From positions 34,697 to 98,696 of the forward strand of contig CAMDXA010000004.1 of assembly GCA_945878065.1 (NCBI GenBank): a DNA stretch of 64,000 nucleotides, written 5' to 3'. This document shows, piece after piece, positions 1 through 9,731 of the stretch. The DNA comes from Bordetella parapertussis. Its GTDB lineage: Bacteria; Pseudomonadota; Gammaproteobacteria; Burkholderiales; Burkholderiaceae_C. Position numbers and translations under genes: made by a program. Numbering within the stretch: the first letter of the stretch is position 1; every line of letters starts with the position of its first letter. The notes below the pieces were generated by a model. The model had not been told where the DNA came from and made no database searches. It worked only from the letters and a program-made list of their open reading frames with translations.

Positions 1-694
1 CCATGGCAGAAGGGTTGCGGGCCAATGCTTTTTTCACCGCTTCCACCGCTTGAGGCAATTTTTTGGCTGACACCCGCATGCGCCCAATGGCCGTCCAACT
101 GGCAGCCGCTGTCAGAGGCTTATCGACAAATGGCACCAGTGCTTGTTCCACCACAGCCGTTGCCAACTCCTGGTCCTTGACCTGGGCATAAAGTTGCGGC
201 AGGCCATTGATCAACAGCACTTGTTCGGATTCGGGGGCCAGCTGCACATAAGCGCGCAAAGGCATCAGGGTTTCGGGCAACTGGTTCAAAGCCACCAGAA
301 TTTGCAGCACATGCTGGTTGGCTTGGCGCGACATAGGAAACGCTTTTTTCCAAATACGTGCACCTTCTAATGCGGTCGTTCCGTTGCGGGCAGTCAGGGC
401 AATTTCAACCGCGCGCTTGTAGACCGCTTCATCGCCAGACTTCCTGGCCGCATCAAGCATCAACGAATAAGCTGCGCCCAGGTCACCTTCGCTGACTTTC
501 ATCTCCCCCAACATGATCAACATGGCTGTTTCAGCGTTGAGGTTGGAATTTTTGATCACCTCGGGCTTGTCGCCACTAGCAGCCTCTGGCGTGGTCTGCG
601 CCTGGGCGGACAGGATGCCGCCGCCAAGAAAAACCATACAGGCCAGAGCAATTGAGCCGAGGGGGGAAAGACGGAGCTTGAGGGATGTATTCAT
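1..694 (-). CDS. TPR-type exported protein, 5' part only
   Basis: Reading leftward from an ATG at 692-694 gives 231 codons that run off the window edge, so only the N-terminal part is present. The first ~33 residues are a signal peptide (basic start, hydrophobic ALACMVFLGG, then ...SAQAQ). The rest is helical, with alternating small/large residues (AETAMLIMLGEMKVSEGDLGAAY and similar segments), as in tetratricopeptide-repeat proteins. In Burkholderiales a TPR protein commonly lies back to back with mutM, which fits here because mutM starts 39 bp away on the other strand. The role is probably a periplasmic or outer-membrane-linked scaffold; no specific function can be given. Confidence 0.72.
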   Translation of the reverse strand, partial: MNTSLKLRLSPLGSIALACMVFLGGGILSAQAQTTPEAASGDKPEVIKNSNLNAETAMLIMLGEMKVSEGDLGAAYSLMLDAARKSGDEAVYKRAVEIALTARNGTTALEGARIWKKAFPMSRQANQHVLQILVALNQLPETLMPLRAYVQLAPESEQVLLINGLPQLYAQVKDQELATAVVEQALVPFVDKPLTAAASWTAIGRMRVSAKKLPQAVEAVKKALARNPSAM

Positions 695-733
695 TGAAGA
701 ATGATAATCCCAGCGATTGATAAAGTCTGCCCC

Positions 734-1549
734 ATGCCTGAATTACCCGAGGTTGAAGTAACCCGATTGAGTTTTGCCCCGGCCATTGCTGGGGCAAATA
801 TCCTGAATGTGCAGCTTGGTAAGCCTTTGCGCTGGCCGTTGTCATGTCAAACAGATGCCTTGATCGGCAGGCAGGTGCTGCAAGTCAGGCGTCGCGGTAA
901 ATATTTATTACTCGATTTGTCGCAAGGAATATTGCTCATTCACCTGGGTATGTCTGGTTCGCTGACATTTGCAACACAGGCACCGCCTGCTGGCAAGCAT
1001 GACCATTTTGATTTGTTCACGAGCCAGGGTTTATTGCGCCTGCATGACCCTAGGCGTTTTGGCGCTGTGGTTTATGTGGACAGTGAATCGGATGCCTTGG
1101 CGGTCAAGTTGCTGGGACGATTGGGGGTAGAGCCCTTGGAAGACAGTTTTGACCCCATTGCATTTGCAACCGGTTTAAAAAAGAAAAATGCACCAGTCAA
1201 GCAAGTATTGCTGGCGGGCGAGTTGGTGGTGGGGGTGGGAAATATTTACGCCAGTGAGGCCTTGTTTTTGGCGGGCATACGGCCCGCCACCCGAGCCTCT
1301 CGCATCAGCAAACCCAGAGCGTTTAAATTGCACCAAGCCATTCGAGAAGTGTTGGCCAGCGCCGTTGAAAAGGGCGGCAGCAGTTTGCGCGATTTCTCCA
1401 ACGCCCAAGGGCAAAATGGCTACTTCCAATTGCAAGCAAATGTCTATGACCGGGCCGGTCTGCCATGTCGCATCTGTGCTGCACCTATCAAGCGTCTGGT
1501 TCAAGGCCAGCGTTCAAGTTTTTATTGCCCGCTGTGTCAAAAGCCCTGA
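734..1549 (+). CDS. mutM: Formamidopyrimidine-DNA glycosylase (MutM/Fpg)
   Basis: This 271-residue protein excises 8-oxoguanine and other oxidised purines and nicks the abasic strand. It starts with MPELPEVEV, giving the catalytic Pro2 and Glu3 after Met removal. A conserved Lys lies in RRRGKYLLL near residue 55, and the C-terminus carries the C-x2-C...C-x2-C zinc finger (CRIC ... CPLC) that ends the family. The open frame extends to 701, but Fpg requires Pro next to the start Met, so ATG 734 is chosen. The usual R-R-G-I after the N-terminal motif is replaced by L-S-F, a mild deviation. It overlaps mutY, with which it shares the GO (8-oxoG) repair pathway. Confidence 0.95.
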   Translation: MPELPEVEVTRLSFAPAIAGANILNVQLGKPLRWPLSCQTDALIGRQVLQVRRRGKYLLLDLSQGILLIHLGMSGSLTFATQAPPAGKHDHFDLFTSQGLLRLHDPRRFGAVVYVDSESDALAVKLLGRLGVEPLEDSFDPIAFATGLKKKNAPVKQVLLAGELVVGVGNIYASEALFLAGIRPATRASRISKPRAFKLHQAIREVLASAVEKGGSSLRDFSNAQGQNGYFQLQANVYDRAGLPCRICAAPIKRLVQGQRSSFYCPLCQKP

Positions 1550-2568
1550 GCCCATTTGCTGTTCGCTTGGTGCAATGGCAGCGCCAACATGGCCGCCATG
1601 ATTTGCCGTGGCAAAACACCCGCGACCCGTACCGGGTGTGGTTGTCTGAAATCATGTTGCAGCAAACGCAGGTGGTCACGGTCATGGGTTACTACCAACG
1701 TTTTTTACAAGCATTTCCTGATGTGCAAACATTGGCCGCTGCGCACTTGGACCAAGTGCTGGGTTTGTGGAGCGGATTAGGTTATTACAGCCGAGCCCGC
1801 CATTTGCACGCCTGCGCCAAGCAAGTGGTCGATGAATTCGCTGGCGTTTTCCCCCGCCACTCGGCGCAATTGCAGACTTTGAAAGGCATCGGTCCGTCTA
1901 CAGCGGCCGCGATTGCATCGCTGTGTTTTGAAGAGCGGGTGGCTATCTTGGATGGCAATGTCAAGCGCGTCTTAACCCGGCACCAAGGTTTCGCATGGGA
2001 TGTATCAGTGTCCACGCATGAAAAAAAATTGTGGGAACTTGCTAAGCAGTGCTTGCCTGCAACTGGCTTAGACATGCCTTCTTACACACAGGGCATCATG
2101 GATTTAGGCGCAACCTTGTGCACCCGAGCAGCACCGTCATGCCAACGCTGTCCGGTACATGCAGATTGCGTGGCATTTGCCAATGGCAATCCGACGAACT
2201 ACCCGGTCAAAACTCGCAAGATCAAACGCAGTGCTGAGAGCCTGTGGTTATTGTGTGTCACGACATTGCAAGGAGATGTCTGGTTGCGTCAACGTCCGCC
2301 AACCGGTGTCTGGGCCGGCTTGTATACCCAGCCCATCTTTGAGGCTGAGGACCGTGTGCTGTCAACGCTGCCACAGAAATGGCGCCACCTATTAAATGTA
2401 CAAACTGCTTTCACACATGTATTGACCCACAAAGACTTGCATATTCATGCCTGTCACCTGGCCTTGCCCAAGCGCATAGCTTTGGGAGAAGGGGCTTGGT
2501 TCTCGCCGAGCGAATGGCCTGCATTGGGCTTGCCAGCACCGGTCAGGAAATTGTTAGAGCGCAGCTGA
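1534..2568 (+). CDS. mutY: Adenine DNA glycosylase MutY
   Basis: MutY removes adenine mispaired with 8-oxoguanine. The protein (344 aa from GTG 1534) has the catalytic Glu in [11 protein letters not shown], a helix-hairpin-helix [12 protein letters not shown], the catalytic Asp in [10 protein letters not shown], and the 4Fe-4S loop C-x6-C-x2-C-x5-C ([17 protein letters not shown]). A C-terminal NUDIX-like domain ending near [12 protein letters not shown] recognises 8-oxoG. The frame is open back to an ATG at 1465, but that would overlap mutM by 85 nt and add non-family residues. GTG 1534, giving [16 protein letters not shown], matches the usual MutY N-terminus. The 16-nt overlap with mutM suggests co-translation. 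Confidence 0.93.
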   Translation: MSKALSPFAVRLVQWQRQHGRHDLPWQNTRDPYRVWLSEIMLQQTQVVTVMGYYQRFLQAFPDVQTLAAAHLDQVLGLWSGLGYYSRARHLHACAKQVVDEFAGVFPRHSAQLQTLKGIGPSTAAAIASLCFEERVAILDGNVKRVLTRHQGFAWDVSVSTHEKKLWELAKQCLPATGLDMPSYTQGIMDLGATLCTRAAPSCQRCPVHADCVAFANGNPTNYPVKTRKIKRSAESLWLLCVTTLQGDVWLRQRPPTGVWAGLYTQPIFEAEDRVLSTLPQKWRHLLNVQTAFTHVLTHKDLHIHACHLALPKRIALGEGAWFSPSEWPALGLPAPVRKLLERS

Positions 2569-2589
2569 CTATAGGGTTCAAGCACGTGT

Positions 2590-3459
2590 TTAAGTCGCGT
2601 CAAGTTCGCGGTGCCGCTTGAGACTCACCCAATGCTGGGCAAACTGTTGTTGCAGTTGCTCGACCAGATAGACAGAACGATGCTGTCCGCCGGTGCAACC
2701 AATGGCAACCGTGACATAACTGCGGTGGTCTTTTTTGAGGGCTGGCAGCCATTGGTTTAAAAATTGGGCGATTTGCTGCGCCATGGCTTGAACCGGGGCT
2801 TGGGTGTGTAGCCAGTCTGCAACTTGCTTGTCGCGTCCGGTGAGCACACGTAAATCGGTTTCGTAATGCGGGTTGGGCAACATGCGTACATCAAATACAA
2901 AGTCAGCATGGACTGGAATGCCACGCTTGAATGCAAATGACTCAAACATCAGAGTCAGTTGTGAGCCGGCGGCAGTGACCAAGTCGTGGATATAGCTTTG
3001 TAACTTGCTGGCGCGCAATTGGCTGGTGTCAATGATGTGAGACTCTTCGCGCAAATCAGCCAGCAACTGGCGTTCGAGTTCAATGGCATTCATCAAATCG
3101 CGCGCACTTTGGCTGCCGCTGGCAGAGGCGTGCGACAGCGGATGGTTGCGCCGCGTTTCTGAAAAACGCCGCAGCAAAGTATCGGTGCCCGCATCTAAAA
3201 ATAGCAACCTGACATTGACTTCGTGGCTTCGCAATTGCGCCAACTGTGAAGGAACGGTGTGCAATGCGTTGGCACTTCGTACATCCATCGCGATGGCCAC
3301 TTTTTGCGACGCCTTGCGGTCTTCAAGTTGTACAAACGGTATCAACAATTCTGGGGGCAGGTTATCAACGCAGTAATAACCGGCGTCTTCGAGTGCGTGC
3401 AAGGCGATGGACTTGCCAGAACCCGACATGCCGGTGATCAACACCAGTTCGCGCTTCAT
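2590..3459 (-). CDS. rapZ: RNase adapter protein RapZ
   Basis: RapZ is a nucleotide-binding protein; in enterobacteria it delivers the small RNA GlmZ to RNase E and so controls glucosamine-6-phosphate synthesis. The 289-residue length is normal. A Walker A motif GMSGSGKS lies at residues ~9-16, a DNLPPELL segment near 34, and the conserved C-terminal [14 protein letters not shown] block at ~254-267. It overlaps recN by 4 nt (ATGA type), so the two are translationally coupled, unlike the ptsN/hprK neighbourhood seen in many proteobacteria. Whether a GlmZ-type RNA exists in this organism is not visible here. Confidence 0.93.
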   Translation of the reverse strand: MKRELVLITGMSGSGKSIALHALEDAGYYCVDNLPPELLIPFVQLEDRKASQKVAIAMDVRSANALHTVPSQLAQLRSHEVNVRLLFLDAGTDTLLRRFSETRRNHPLSHASASGSQSARDLMNAIELERQLLADLREESHIIDTSQLRASKLQSYIHDLVTAAGSQLTLMFESFAFKRGIPVHADFVFDVRMLPNPHYETDLRVLTGRDKQVADWLHTQAPVQAMAQQIAQFLNQWLPALKKDHRSYVTVAIGCTGGQHRSVYLVEQLQQQFAQHWVSLKRHRELDAT

Positions 3460-5147
3460 GGGTTGGTCGCTCGCTTTTTAGGTTTGGCAGCAGTTGCCGA
3501 AGACATGGACACCAGCATTTCGCGTGCATGGGCATGGGTGGTGTCAGACAAACGCTCGCCACCAAGCATGCGGGCGATTTCATTCACGCGTTGATCACCG
3601 CTGACCGCATGTACGGCGCTGAAACTGCCCTGCTTGTCGGATTGTTTGGACACCACCCAATGGTGGTCGGCACATGCCGCGACTTGGGGCAGATGTGTGA
3701 CGGCCAGCACCTGACGGTCGCGGCCGAGTTGTTTCATCAGGCGGCCCACGGTTTCTGCAACTGCACCACCCACACCGGAGTCCACTTCGTCAAAGATCAG
3801 TGTTTGGGCCGTGCCCAATTGGCTGGTTGTCACGGCGATTGCCAAGGCTATGCGAGAAAGTTCGCCGCCGGAAGCTACTTTGCCCACGGGACGTGGCGTG
3901 CTGGCAGCATGGCCTGCCACCAAAAACTGGACCTCTTCCAAGCCATGGCTGGCAGCTTCTGGCAAGGTTTCCAGAGACACTTCAAAACGGCCACCTTGCA
4001 TGCCCAGGTGTTGCATGGCTTGGGTAATGCTTGCAGCAAGTTTGGGGGCTGCGCTGTTGCGTGCTTTGCTGAGTTGTTTGGCCTGTTTCATGAAGGCCAG
4101 CGCCGCTGATTGTTCGGCTTTTTCCAAGGCTTCAAGGTCGGCTGCGGCGTCCAGTTTTTGCAACTCTGATTGCCAACTTGCGTAAAGACCGGGCAGTTCA
4201 GCAGGGGCTCGCTTGTAGCGCCTGGCCAGAGATACCCATAAACCCAGGCGGGCATCCAATTCATCTAGACCTTGGGGATCAAGGTCAGAGCGTCGTAGCC
4301 AAGCTTGCAAACTGTGGGCAGCATCCTCTGTTTGCGCCAGACAGTTGGTCAGTTGGTCAGCCAGCATTTGAAATTCTGGCTCGATGTTGCTTTGCGCTAC
4401 CAGTGCTTGTTGCGCATGCGCCAAGGAAAGCGTGGCGCCACCATCGTCTCCGCTCAGGTGTTGCAGCGCCTTTTGCGCAGTTTCCATCAAGGTTTGCACA
4501 TTGGACAGGCGGGAGTGCTGTGCATTGAGTTCGTCCCATTCATCGGCACGGGGGGCGAGTTTGTCAACTTCAGCCATTTGCCAAGCAAGACGCTCGCGCT
4601 CTTGCTGCAATTGGTGTTGTGCCTGTCTGGCATGCGTCAGTGTTTGCTGTGCGGTACGCCAAGCATCCCAGACTGTTTGCAAGCTGTGTGAATCTAAGCC
4701 GGCATAAGCGTCGAGCAAACCCCTGACTGCACTTGGGCGCGTCAAACTTTGCCATGCATGTTGCCCGTGGATGTCCACCAGATGGTCGCCAATTTCTCGC
4801 AGTTGCGAGGCGGTGGCGGCGCTGCCATTGATCCAAGCCCGGCTTTTGCCTTGTGCATCAATGCTGCGTCTCAGAAGCAGTTGTTCGTCGGCATCAAAAC
4901 CGTTGTCTTGTAACCATTGAACAACCCGCGCATTGACTTGAAATTCAGCGCTGATTTCTGCCCGGGGCGCACCTTCGCGCACCACGTTGGCGTCGCCTCT
5001 TGCGCCCAGCACCAGTTGCAGTGCATCAATCAAAATAGATTTTCCTGCGCCGGTTTCACCGCTCAGAACGCCAAACCCATGGGCCACGTCAAGCTCTAGC
5101 TGCCGCACGATGACAAAGTCGCGCAGACTGATGCGTTGCAAACTCAT
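3456..5147 (-). CDS. recN: DNA repair protein RecN
   Basis: RecN is an SMC-like ATPase acting in recombinational repair of double-strand breaks. The 563-residue protein begins [14 protein letters not shown], with Walker A GETGAGKS at ~31-38. A long Gln/Glu/Arg-rich coiled-coil centre (from ~160 to 380) follows. The C-terminal half carries the signature [12 protein letters not shown] and Walker [13 protein letters not shown], so all ATP-site parts are present. The start overlaps the nadK stop by 4 nt and the end overlaps the rapZ start, making a tight nadK-recN-rapZ operon running leftward. No LexA box was recognised in the short upstream gap. Confidence 0.96.
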   Translation of the reverse strand: MSLQRISLRDFVIVRQLELDVAHGFGVLSGETGAGKSILIDALQLVLGARGDANVVREGAPRAEISAEFQVNARVVQWLQDNGFDADEQLLLRRSIDAQGKSRAWINGSAATASQLREIGDHLVDIHGQHAWQSLTRPSAVRGLLDAYAGLDSHSLQTVWDAWRTAQQTLTHARQAQHQLQQERERLAWQMAEVDKLAPRADEWDELNAQHSRLSNVQTLMETAQKALQHLSGDDGGATLSLAHAQQALVAQSNIEPEFQMLADQLTNCLAQTEDAAHSLQAWLRRSDLDPQGLDELDARLGLWVSLARRYKRAPAELPGLYASWQSELQKLDAAADLEALEKAEQSAALAFMKQAKQLSKARNSAAPKLAASITQAMQHLGMQGGRFEVSLETLPEAASHGLEEVQFLVAGHAASTPRPVGKVASGGELSRIALAIAVTTSQLGTAQTLIFDEVDSGVGGAVAETVGRLMKQLGRDRQVLAVTHLPQVAACADHHWVVSKQSDKQGSFSAVHAVSGDQRVNEIARMLGGERLSDTTHAHAREMLVSMSSATAAKPKKRATNP

Positions 5148-6040
5148 GAACCTCCCTCATTCCAGTGCAATTTTTGTCTGAGTGTGTCAAAGTAACTCCA
5201 ACCTCGGGGGTGGAGAAATACCGCATGGTGTTGTGATTTGCGCACTTTGACTTGATCGCCGATCAGCAAAGACGCCAGCGATTGCATGTCAAAGTTGGCG
5301 CTAGCGTCACGTCCGGCCACCAGTTCAATCACAATTTCCGCAGAGTCGGCCAATACCAAAGGCCGGTTGGACAGGGTGTGCGGCGCAATGGGCACCATCA
5401 CCAAGCCGCCCAGTGAGGGCTGTAACAACGGGCCGCCTGCAGACAAAGAATAAGCGGTAGAACCGGTTGGCGTGGCGATGATCAGGCCATCCGCACGCTG
5501 GTTTGCCACGAAATGCCCGTCCACACTGACACGCAATTCGACCATGCCGGTGGTGGCGCCACGGTTGACCACCACATCATTCAAAGCTTGGGCTTGTAGG
5601 ATGTTTTCCTTGCCTCGCCAGACTTGTGCGTGCAACATGACCCGGTGGTCTTCTTCGTATTCTCCGTTGAGCATGGGTTCGAGCTTGGCCTCCAACTGAT
5701 TCAATGCGATGTCAGTGATAAAGCCCAGTCGCCCTTGGTTGATGCCTATCAAGGGGACGCCGTGCGGCGCCAGTTGGCGGCCAAAGCCCAGCATGGTGCC
5801 GTCGCCCCCGACCACCAACGCAAGATCGCATTGGCTGCCAATGCCTTGCACGTCTAGTGTGGGAGCGCCGTCAAGCCCAATTTGCTGCGCCGAGTCTTGT
5901 TCCAGATACACCTTCGCGCCAAGTTGCCTCAGCCACTGCATCAGCGATGTCAATACCTGCCTGGCTTGGGCAGGCGGCGCTGTGTTGAATGCAGAGTGGT
6001 GTTTGCCGATCAAGGCGATATGGCGGAATGTCAGGCTCAT
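5144..6040 (-). CDS. nadK: NAD kinase
   Basis: This enzyme phosphorylates NAD to NADP. The protein (298 aa from ATG 6040) shows the GGDGT signature in [14 protein letters not shown], the NxGxLGF-type loop [13 protein letters not shown], and the substrate loop [14 protein letters not shown]. The frame can be opened two codons earlier at a TTG (6046), but ATG 6040 ([10 protein letters not shown]) is the better start. It is the first gene of the leftward nadK-recN-rapZ operon. It is divergent from hrcA, with only ~39 bp between the two starts, so their promoters must overlap. Confidence 0.95.
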   Translation of the reverse strand: MSLTFRHIALIGKHHSAFNTAPPAQARQVLTSLMQWLRQLGAKVYLEQDSAQQIGLDGAPTLDVQGIGSQCDLALVVGGDGTMLGFGRQLAPHGVPLIGINQGRLGFITDIALNQLEAKLEPMLNGEYEEDHRVMLHAQVWRGKENILQAQALNDVVVNRGATTGMVELRVSVDGHFVANQRADGLIIATPTGSTAYSLSAGGPLLQPSLGGLVMVPIAPHTLSNRPLVLADSAEIVIELVAGRDASANFDMQSLASLLIGDQVKVRKSQHHAVFLHPRGWSYFDTLRQKLHWNEGGS

Positions 6041-6079
6041 GGGCAAATTACATCATTAAAATGAATCGAAAGGATGACC

Positions 6080-7081
6080 ATGCTCGATGACCGTTCCAAG
6101 TTGCTGTTGAAAACCCTGGTTGAGCGCTATATCGCCGATGGCCAGCCTGTGGGCTCACGCACCTTGTCCAGGGCCAATGGCATCGAATTGTCGCCTGCCA
6201 CGGTGCGCAATGTCATGGCTGATTTAGAAGAGTTGGGCTTGATCGTCAGCCCCCATACCTCGGCCGGGCGCATACCCACCGCCAAAGGTTACCGTCTGTT
6301 CGTCGACACCATGCTCACTATCAGTCTGGGCGAATTACCCACCCCTTCACTGGCCCCTGAGCAACCGCAAAAAGTCATCGCCAATGCAGCCAGCCTGCTG
6401 TCAAACCTGTCCCATTTTGTGGGTGTGGTCATGTCGCCGCGGCGTGGCTCAGTGTTCCACCATATTGAATTTTTGCGACTGTCTGACCGACGCGTCTTGG
6501 TCATCATTGTGTCGCCAGAGGGTGATGTGCAAAACCGTGTCATCTTTACCGACACTGACATCACGCAATCCCAATTGATTGAGGCCTCCAATTACCTCAA
6601 CACCCATTTTGTTGGCATGGCCATCGAAGAAGTGCGGCAACGCTTGCAAATGGAAGTAGAAAAACTTCGTGGAGAAATTGCTTCGCTGATGCAGGCTGCG
6701 GTGCAATTCAGCTCCGAGGCCATGCAATCGACCGAAGACGAAGTCGTGATCAGCGGCGAGAGAAACTTATTGTCAGTGTCAGATTTCTCCAGCGACATGG
6801 GCCAATTGCGCCGTGCATTTGATTTGTTTGAACAAAAAGCCCAACTCATGCGTTTATTGGACATGTCTAACCAAGCTGAGGGAGTGCGTATTTACATTGG
6901 CGGCGAAAGCCAGATTGTTCCTTTTGAAGAACTTTCTGTGGTCAGCGCCAACTACGAAGTGGACGGACAAGTAGTGGGTACCCTGGGAGTGATAGGACCC
7001 ACCCGTATGCCTTACAACCGAATGATTCAAATTGTGGACATCACCGCCAAGTTGGTCAGCAACGCTTTAAGCCACAAATAA
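6080..7081 (+). CDS. hrcA: Heat-inducible transcription repressor HrcA
   Basis: HrcA represses class I heat-shock genes (groESL, dnaK operons) through the CIRCE operator. The 333-residue protein has an N-terminal winged-helix domain ([19 protein letters not shown], then [16 protein letters not shown]) followed by the HrcA/GAF-like core. Two ATGs are close together (6074 and 6080). The GAAAGGA ribosome site at 6068-6074 is correctly spaced only for 6080, giving [11 protein letters not shown], which also matches the usual family start. No CIRCE element was found beside it, so it does not look autoregulated through a local CIRCE. Confidence 0.95.
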   Translation: MLDDRSKLLLKTLVERYIADGQPVGSRTLSRANGIELSPATVRNVMADLEELGLIVSPHTSAGRIPTAKGYRLFVDTMLTISLGELPTPSLAPEQPQKVIANAASLLSNLSHFVGVVMSPRRGSVFHHIEFLRLSDRRVLVIIVSPEGDVQNRVIFTDTDITQSQLIEASNYLNTHFVGMAIEEVRQRLQMEVEKLRGEIASLMQAAVQFSSEAMQSTEDEVVISGERNLLSVSDFSSDMGQLRRAFDLFEQKAQLMRLLDMSNQAEGVRIYIGGESQIVPFEELSVVSANYEVDGQVVGTLGVIGPTRMPYNRMIQIVDITAKLVSNALSHK

Positions 7082-7128
7082 ACCAGCGCTGAGACTTTGT
7101 GCCACAAACATCAGCGCAGTCAGTTGAT

Positions 7129-7635
7129 TTACACCTTGCCCAAATAATCGCGCTTGCCGATTTCAACGCCGTTGTGCCGAAGAATGGCGTAGGCCGTGGT
7201 GACATGAAAGTAAATATTCGGCATGGCGTGGTTGAGTAAAAACTGCATGCCTTTGTAATGGGTTTCGACATCGCCGCGTTTGGTCACGATATCTTTGTCT
7301 TCAGTGCCATCGATCTGCGCAGCGCTAAACCCTTGCACAAATGCCATGGTTTTCGCAATGCGTTGCTGCAAGTCTGCAATGCTGACCTCGTTGTCTTCGT
7401 AAGCGGGAATCTCTGCCCCGGCGAGCCTGGCCACCACACCTTTGGCGGTATCGCAAGCAATTTGCACTTGGCGCGTCAATGGAAGCATGTCCGGGTAAAG
7501 TCTGAATTGCGTCAGTGCAGATTCATTCCACTTTTTGTTCTCAATATGTGTGTGTGCTTTGTCAAGTAAATGGCTCAAGTTGGTGAGCATATTGACGATG
7601 CGCGGCACGCTGGCTTGGTACATGGAAATTGTCAT
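7129..7635 (-). CDS. DUF1993 family protein
   Basis: A 168-residue soluble protein that matches DUF1993: MTISMYQASVPRIVNMLTNLSHLLDKA at the start, the conserved LYPDMLPLTRQVQIACD segment near 45-62, and the C-terminal NIYFHVTTAYAILRHNGVEIGK. The fold is a four-helix bundle related to DinB-type proteins; the biochemical role is unknown. It lies convergent with hrcA with ~47 bp between stops, and it is transcribed away from the tRNA pair at 7708-7914. It appears intact and full length. Confidence 0.85.
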   Translation of the reverse strand: MTISMYQASVPRIVNMLTNLSHLLDKAHTHIENKKWNESALTQFRLYPDMLPLTRQVQIACDTAKGVVARLAGAEIPAYEDNEVSIADLQQRIAKTMAFVQGFSAAQIDGTEDKDIVTKRGDVETHYKGMQFLLNHAMPNIYFHVTTAYAILRHNGVEIGKRDYLGKV

Positions 7636-7707
7636 GGTTGCATCTTTCGTTCAAAGATACTGATCTTCGCATGTTCGGTCTGTGTGAATGCGTAAAATGA
7701 ATCGATT

Positions 7708-7786
<79 letters not shown>

Positions 7787-7837
7787 TTTTTTTGCTGGCC
7801 ATTTCAGGCGCGGCGGCATGTTAAGATGCAAAGCAGT

Positions 7838-7914
7838 GCGGCTGTAGCTCAGCTGGATAGAGTACTTGGCTACGAACCAAGGGGTCGTGGGTTCGATTCC
7901 TGCCAGCCGCACCA
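7838..7914 (+). tRNA. tRNA-Arg(ACG)
   Basis: A 77-nt cloverleaf: acceptor GCGGCTG (7838-7844) pairs with CAGCCGC, and an A plus encoded CCA end at 7914. The anticodon stem-loop is CTTGG-CTACGAA-CCAAG, giving anticodon ACG for arginine (CGN codons after A-to-I editing). It lies 51 bp after the CAU tRNA and is followed at once by a strong terminator, so the two tRNAs probably form one transcript. Confidence 0.95.
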
Positions 7915-7924
7915 TCTCATAACG

Positions 7925-7957
7925 GCTTAGCGTGTTTTCACGCTAAGCTTTTTTTTT
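7925..7957 (+). terminator. Rho-independent terminator of the tRNA pair
   Basis: The perfect 10-bp stem GCTTAGCGTG (7925-7934) / CACGCTAAGC (7939-7948) has a TTTT loop and is followed by nine T residues (7949-7957). It sits directly after the tRNA-Arg gene. Confidence 0.93.
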
Positions 7958-7991
7958 GATCATGCACACACAGCTTTAGAGTTCAGTCAAT

Positions 7992-9113
7992 ATGTCTCTT
8001 CAAGTTCAAGCAGTTGTCATAGGTGCTGGTGCCGTCGGATTAGCTTGTGCCCGCGCTTTAGCGCTGGCAGGCAAAGAGGTCATTATTCTGGAACGAAACA
8101 GCGACTTTGGTCTGGAAACCAGTGCGCGAAACAGCGAAGTCATACATGCGGGTATTTACTACCCAACAGGTTCGCTCAAAGCGCGTTTGTGTGTGCACGG
8201 CAGACATTTGTTGTATGCGTTTTGTCAGTCCCATGGCGTGGAGCACAGTCGCTGTGGCAAATTGATTGTGGCCAGCACTGAATCGCAGTTGGTTGATTTG
8301 GAAAAAATCCAAGCCAAGGCGTTGTCCAACGGTGTGGAGGATTTGCAATTTCTAAGCGCAGCAGCAGCAAAACAGATGGAACCTGAATTGCAGTGCTCTG
8401 CTGCATTGCTTTCACCCTCCACTGGCATCATCAACGGCCGCGCTTACATGCTGGCATTGCTGGGGGAGGCCGAACGGCACGGTGCGAGTTTGGCCTTGAA
8501 CAGCGCGGTCAAAAGCATCGTTTCCACGCCAAATGGTTTGCAGTTGTCGGTGCTGTGCGACGGGGTGGAAGAAACGCTGTTGGCCCAGACGGTGGTCAAC
8601 GCCACCGGACATCAGGCGATCGCACTGGCGCGTACTTGCGAAGCCATCGTTGAAGAAAAAATCCCCAAAGCGTATTTGGCCAAGGGCAATTATTTTTCGC
8701 TGGCCGGTCGCTCGCCATTTTCAAGATTGATTTACCCGGTGCCCGAACCCGGCGGTCTGGGTGTGCACCTGACACTGGATTTGGGTATGCAAGCCCGCTT
8801 CGGTCCGGATGTGGAATGGGTGCAGACCGAGGACTACAACGTCAACCCGCAAAGGGCCGAGGTCTTTTACCAAGCGATACGTAAATATTGGCCGGGCTTG
8901 AAGGATGAATCATTGCAACCCGCGTATGCAGGCATTCGCCCAAAAATTGTTCCCCAGGGTGCTGCTGACGCTGACTTTCAGGTGCAAGGTCCTGCTGAGC
9001 ATGGCATCAATGGATTGGTGAATTTGTTCGGCATCGAGTCGCCAGGTTTGACGGCCAGTCTGGCGTTGGCTGAATGGGTGTGTGAACGCCTGGAAATAGC
9101 AAGCACTGTGTAA
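7992..9113 (+). CDS. FAD-dependent oxidoreductase, L-2-hydroxyglutarate dehydrogenase-like
   Basis: A 373-residue flavoprotein of the D-amino-acid oxidase (DAO) fold. The N-terminus carries the dinucleotide motif [17 protein letters not shown] ending in Glu (EVIILE), then [16 protein letters not shown], the block typical of L-2-hydroxyglutarate oxidase/dehydrogenases. Late motifs are GVHLTLDLG and [16 protein letters not shown]. The likely reaction is oxidation of L-2-hydroxyglutarate or a similar 2-hydroxyacid to the oxo-acid, with electrons passed to oxygen or the quinone pool; the substrate is inferred from family only. It is 43 bp ahead of greB and may be co-transcribed with it. Confidence 0.83.
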   Translation: MSLQVQAVVIGAGAVGLACARALALAGKEVIILERNSDFGLETSARNSEVIHAGIYYPTGSLKARLCVHGRHLLYAFCQSHGVEHSRCGKLIVASTESQLVDLEKIQAKALSNGVEDLQFLSAAAAKQMEPELQCSAALLSPSTGIINGRAYMLALLGEAERHGASLALNSAVKSIVSTPNGLQLSVLCDGVEETLLAQTVVNATGHQAIALARTCEAIVEEKIPKAYLAKGNYFSLAGRSPFSRLIYPVPEPGGLGVHLTLDLGMQARFGPDVEWVQTEDYNVNPQRAEVFYQAIRKYWPGLKDESLQPAYAGIRPKIVPQGAADADFQVQGPAEHGINGLVNLFGIESPGLTASLALAEWVCERLEIASTV

Positions 9114-9156
9114 GTTGTAAGAATATGCCTACAAGCACCAGCCTGAAGCAACCCAC

Positions 9157-9723
9157 ATGAGCAAAGCATTCACACGCGAGTCCGGCGGCGAAGACGATGA
9201 CGACGATGCCGGCCTGCCACCGATACCAAGCGGTGGAAAAAACTACATCACGCCTCAAGGCTATGCGCGTATCCGATCCGAGTTGTTGCAATTGATCGAC
9301 GAGGAGCGTCCCAAGGTGGTTGAAATTGTTCATTGGGCGGCCAGTAACGGGGACAGGTCCGAAAACGGTGATTACATCTATGGCAAAAAACGTTTGCGCG
9401 AAATCGATAGGCGCATCCGCTTCTTGACCAAGCGCATGGAGTTAGCGAGCATTACCGATCCCAGCGTGCACCATGGAAGCGACCAAGTTTTTTTTGGTGC
9501 GACCGTGACCTATGAAGACATGCAGGGGTTTGCCAAAACCATCACCATATTGGGTATTGATGAGGCGGACAGTTTGCAGTCACAAGTGAGTTGGGTGTCG
9601 CCAGTGGCTCGCGCTTTGTTAAAAGCGCGGGTAGGCGATGTGGTCAATTTACAAACCCCTTCCGGTATGCAAGCGATTGAAGTGACGCTGGTGTCCTACC
9701 CTCAACCCGTAACCGACAGTTAA
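9157..9723 (+). CDS. greB: Transcription elongation factor GreB
   Basis: GreB rescues backtracked RNA polymerase by stimulating cleavage of the nascent transcript. The 188-residue protein starts MSKAFTRE, followed by an acidic run EDDDDD that is longer than usual. It then has the Gre coiled-coil domain YITPQGYARIRSELLQLIDEERPKVV..., with the acidic tip in SENGDYIYGKKRLREIDRRIRFL, and the C-terminal FKBP-like domain (VFFGATVTYED). The C-terminus continues ~20 residues past the usual end. Its stop is 8 bp from the spoT stop, so the two genes converge with no room for a terminator between them. Confidence 0.94.
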   Translation: MSKAFTRESGGEDDDDDAGLPPIPSGGKNYITPQGYARIRSELLQLIDEERPKVVEIVHWAASNGDRSENGDYIYGKKRLREIDRRIRFLTKRMELASITDPSVHHGSDQVFFGATVTYEDMQGFAKTITILGIDEADSLQSQVSWVSPVARALLKARVGDVVNLQTPSGMQAIEVTLVSYPQPVTDS

Positions 9724-9731
9724 AGGGCAGA

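Noticed and set aside
6041..6079. A CIRCE operator for hrcA
   Set aside because: The gap holds no TTAGCACTC-N9-GAGTGCTAA; none was seen elsewhere in the window either.
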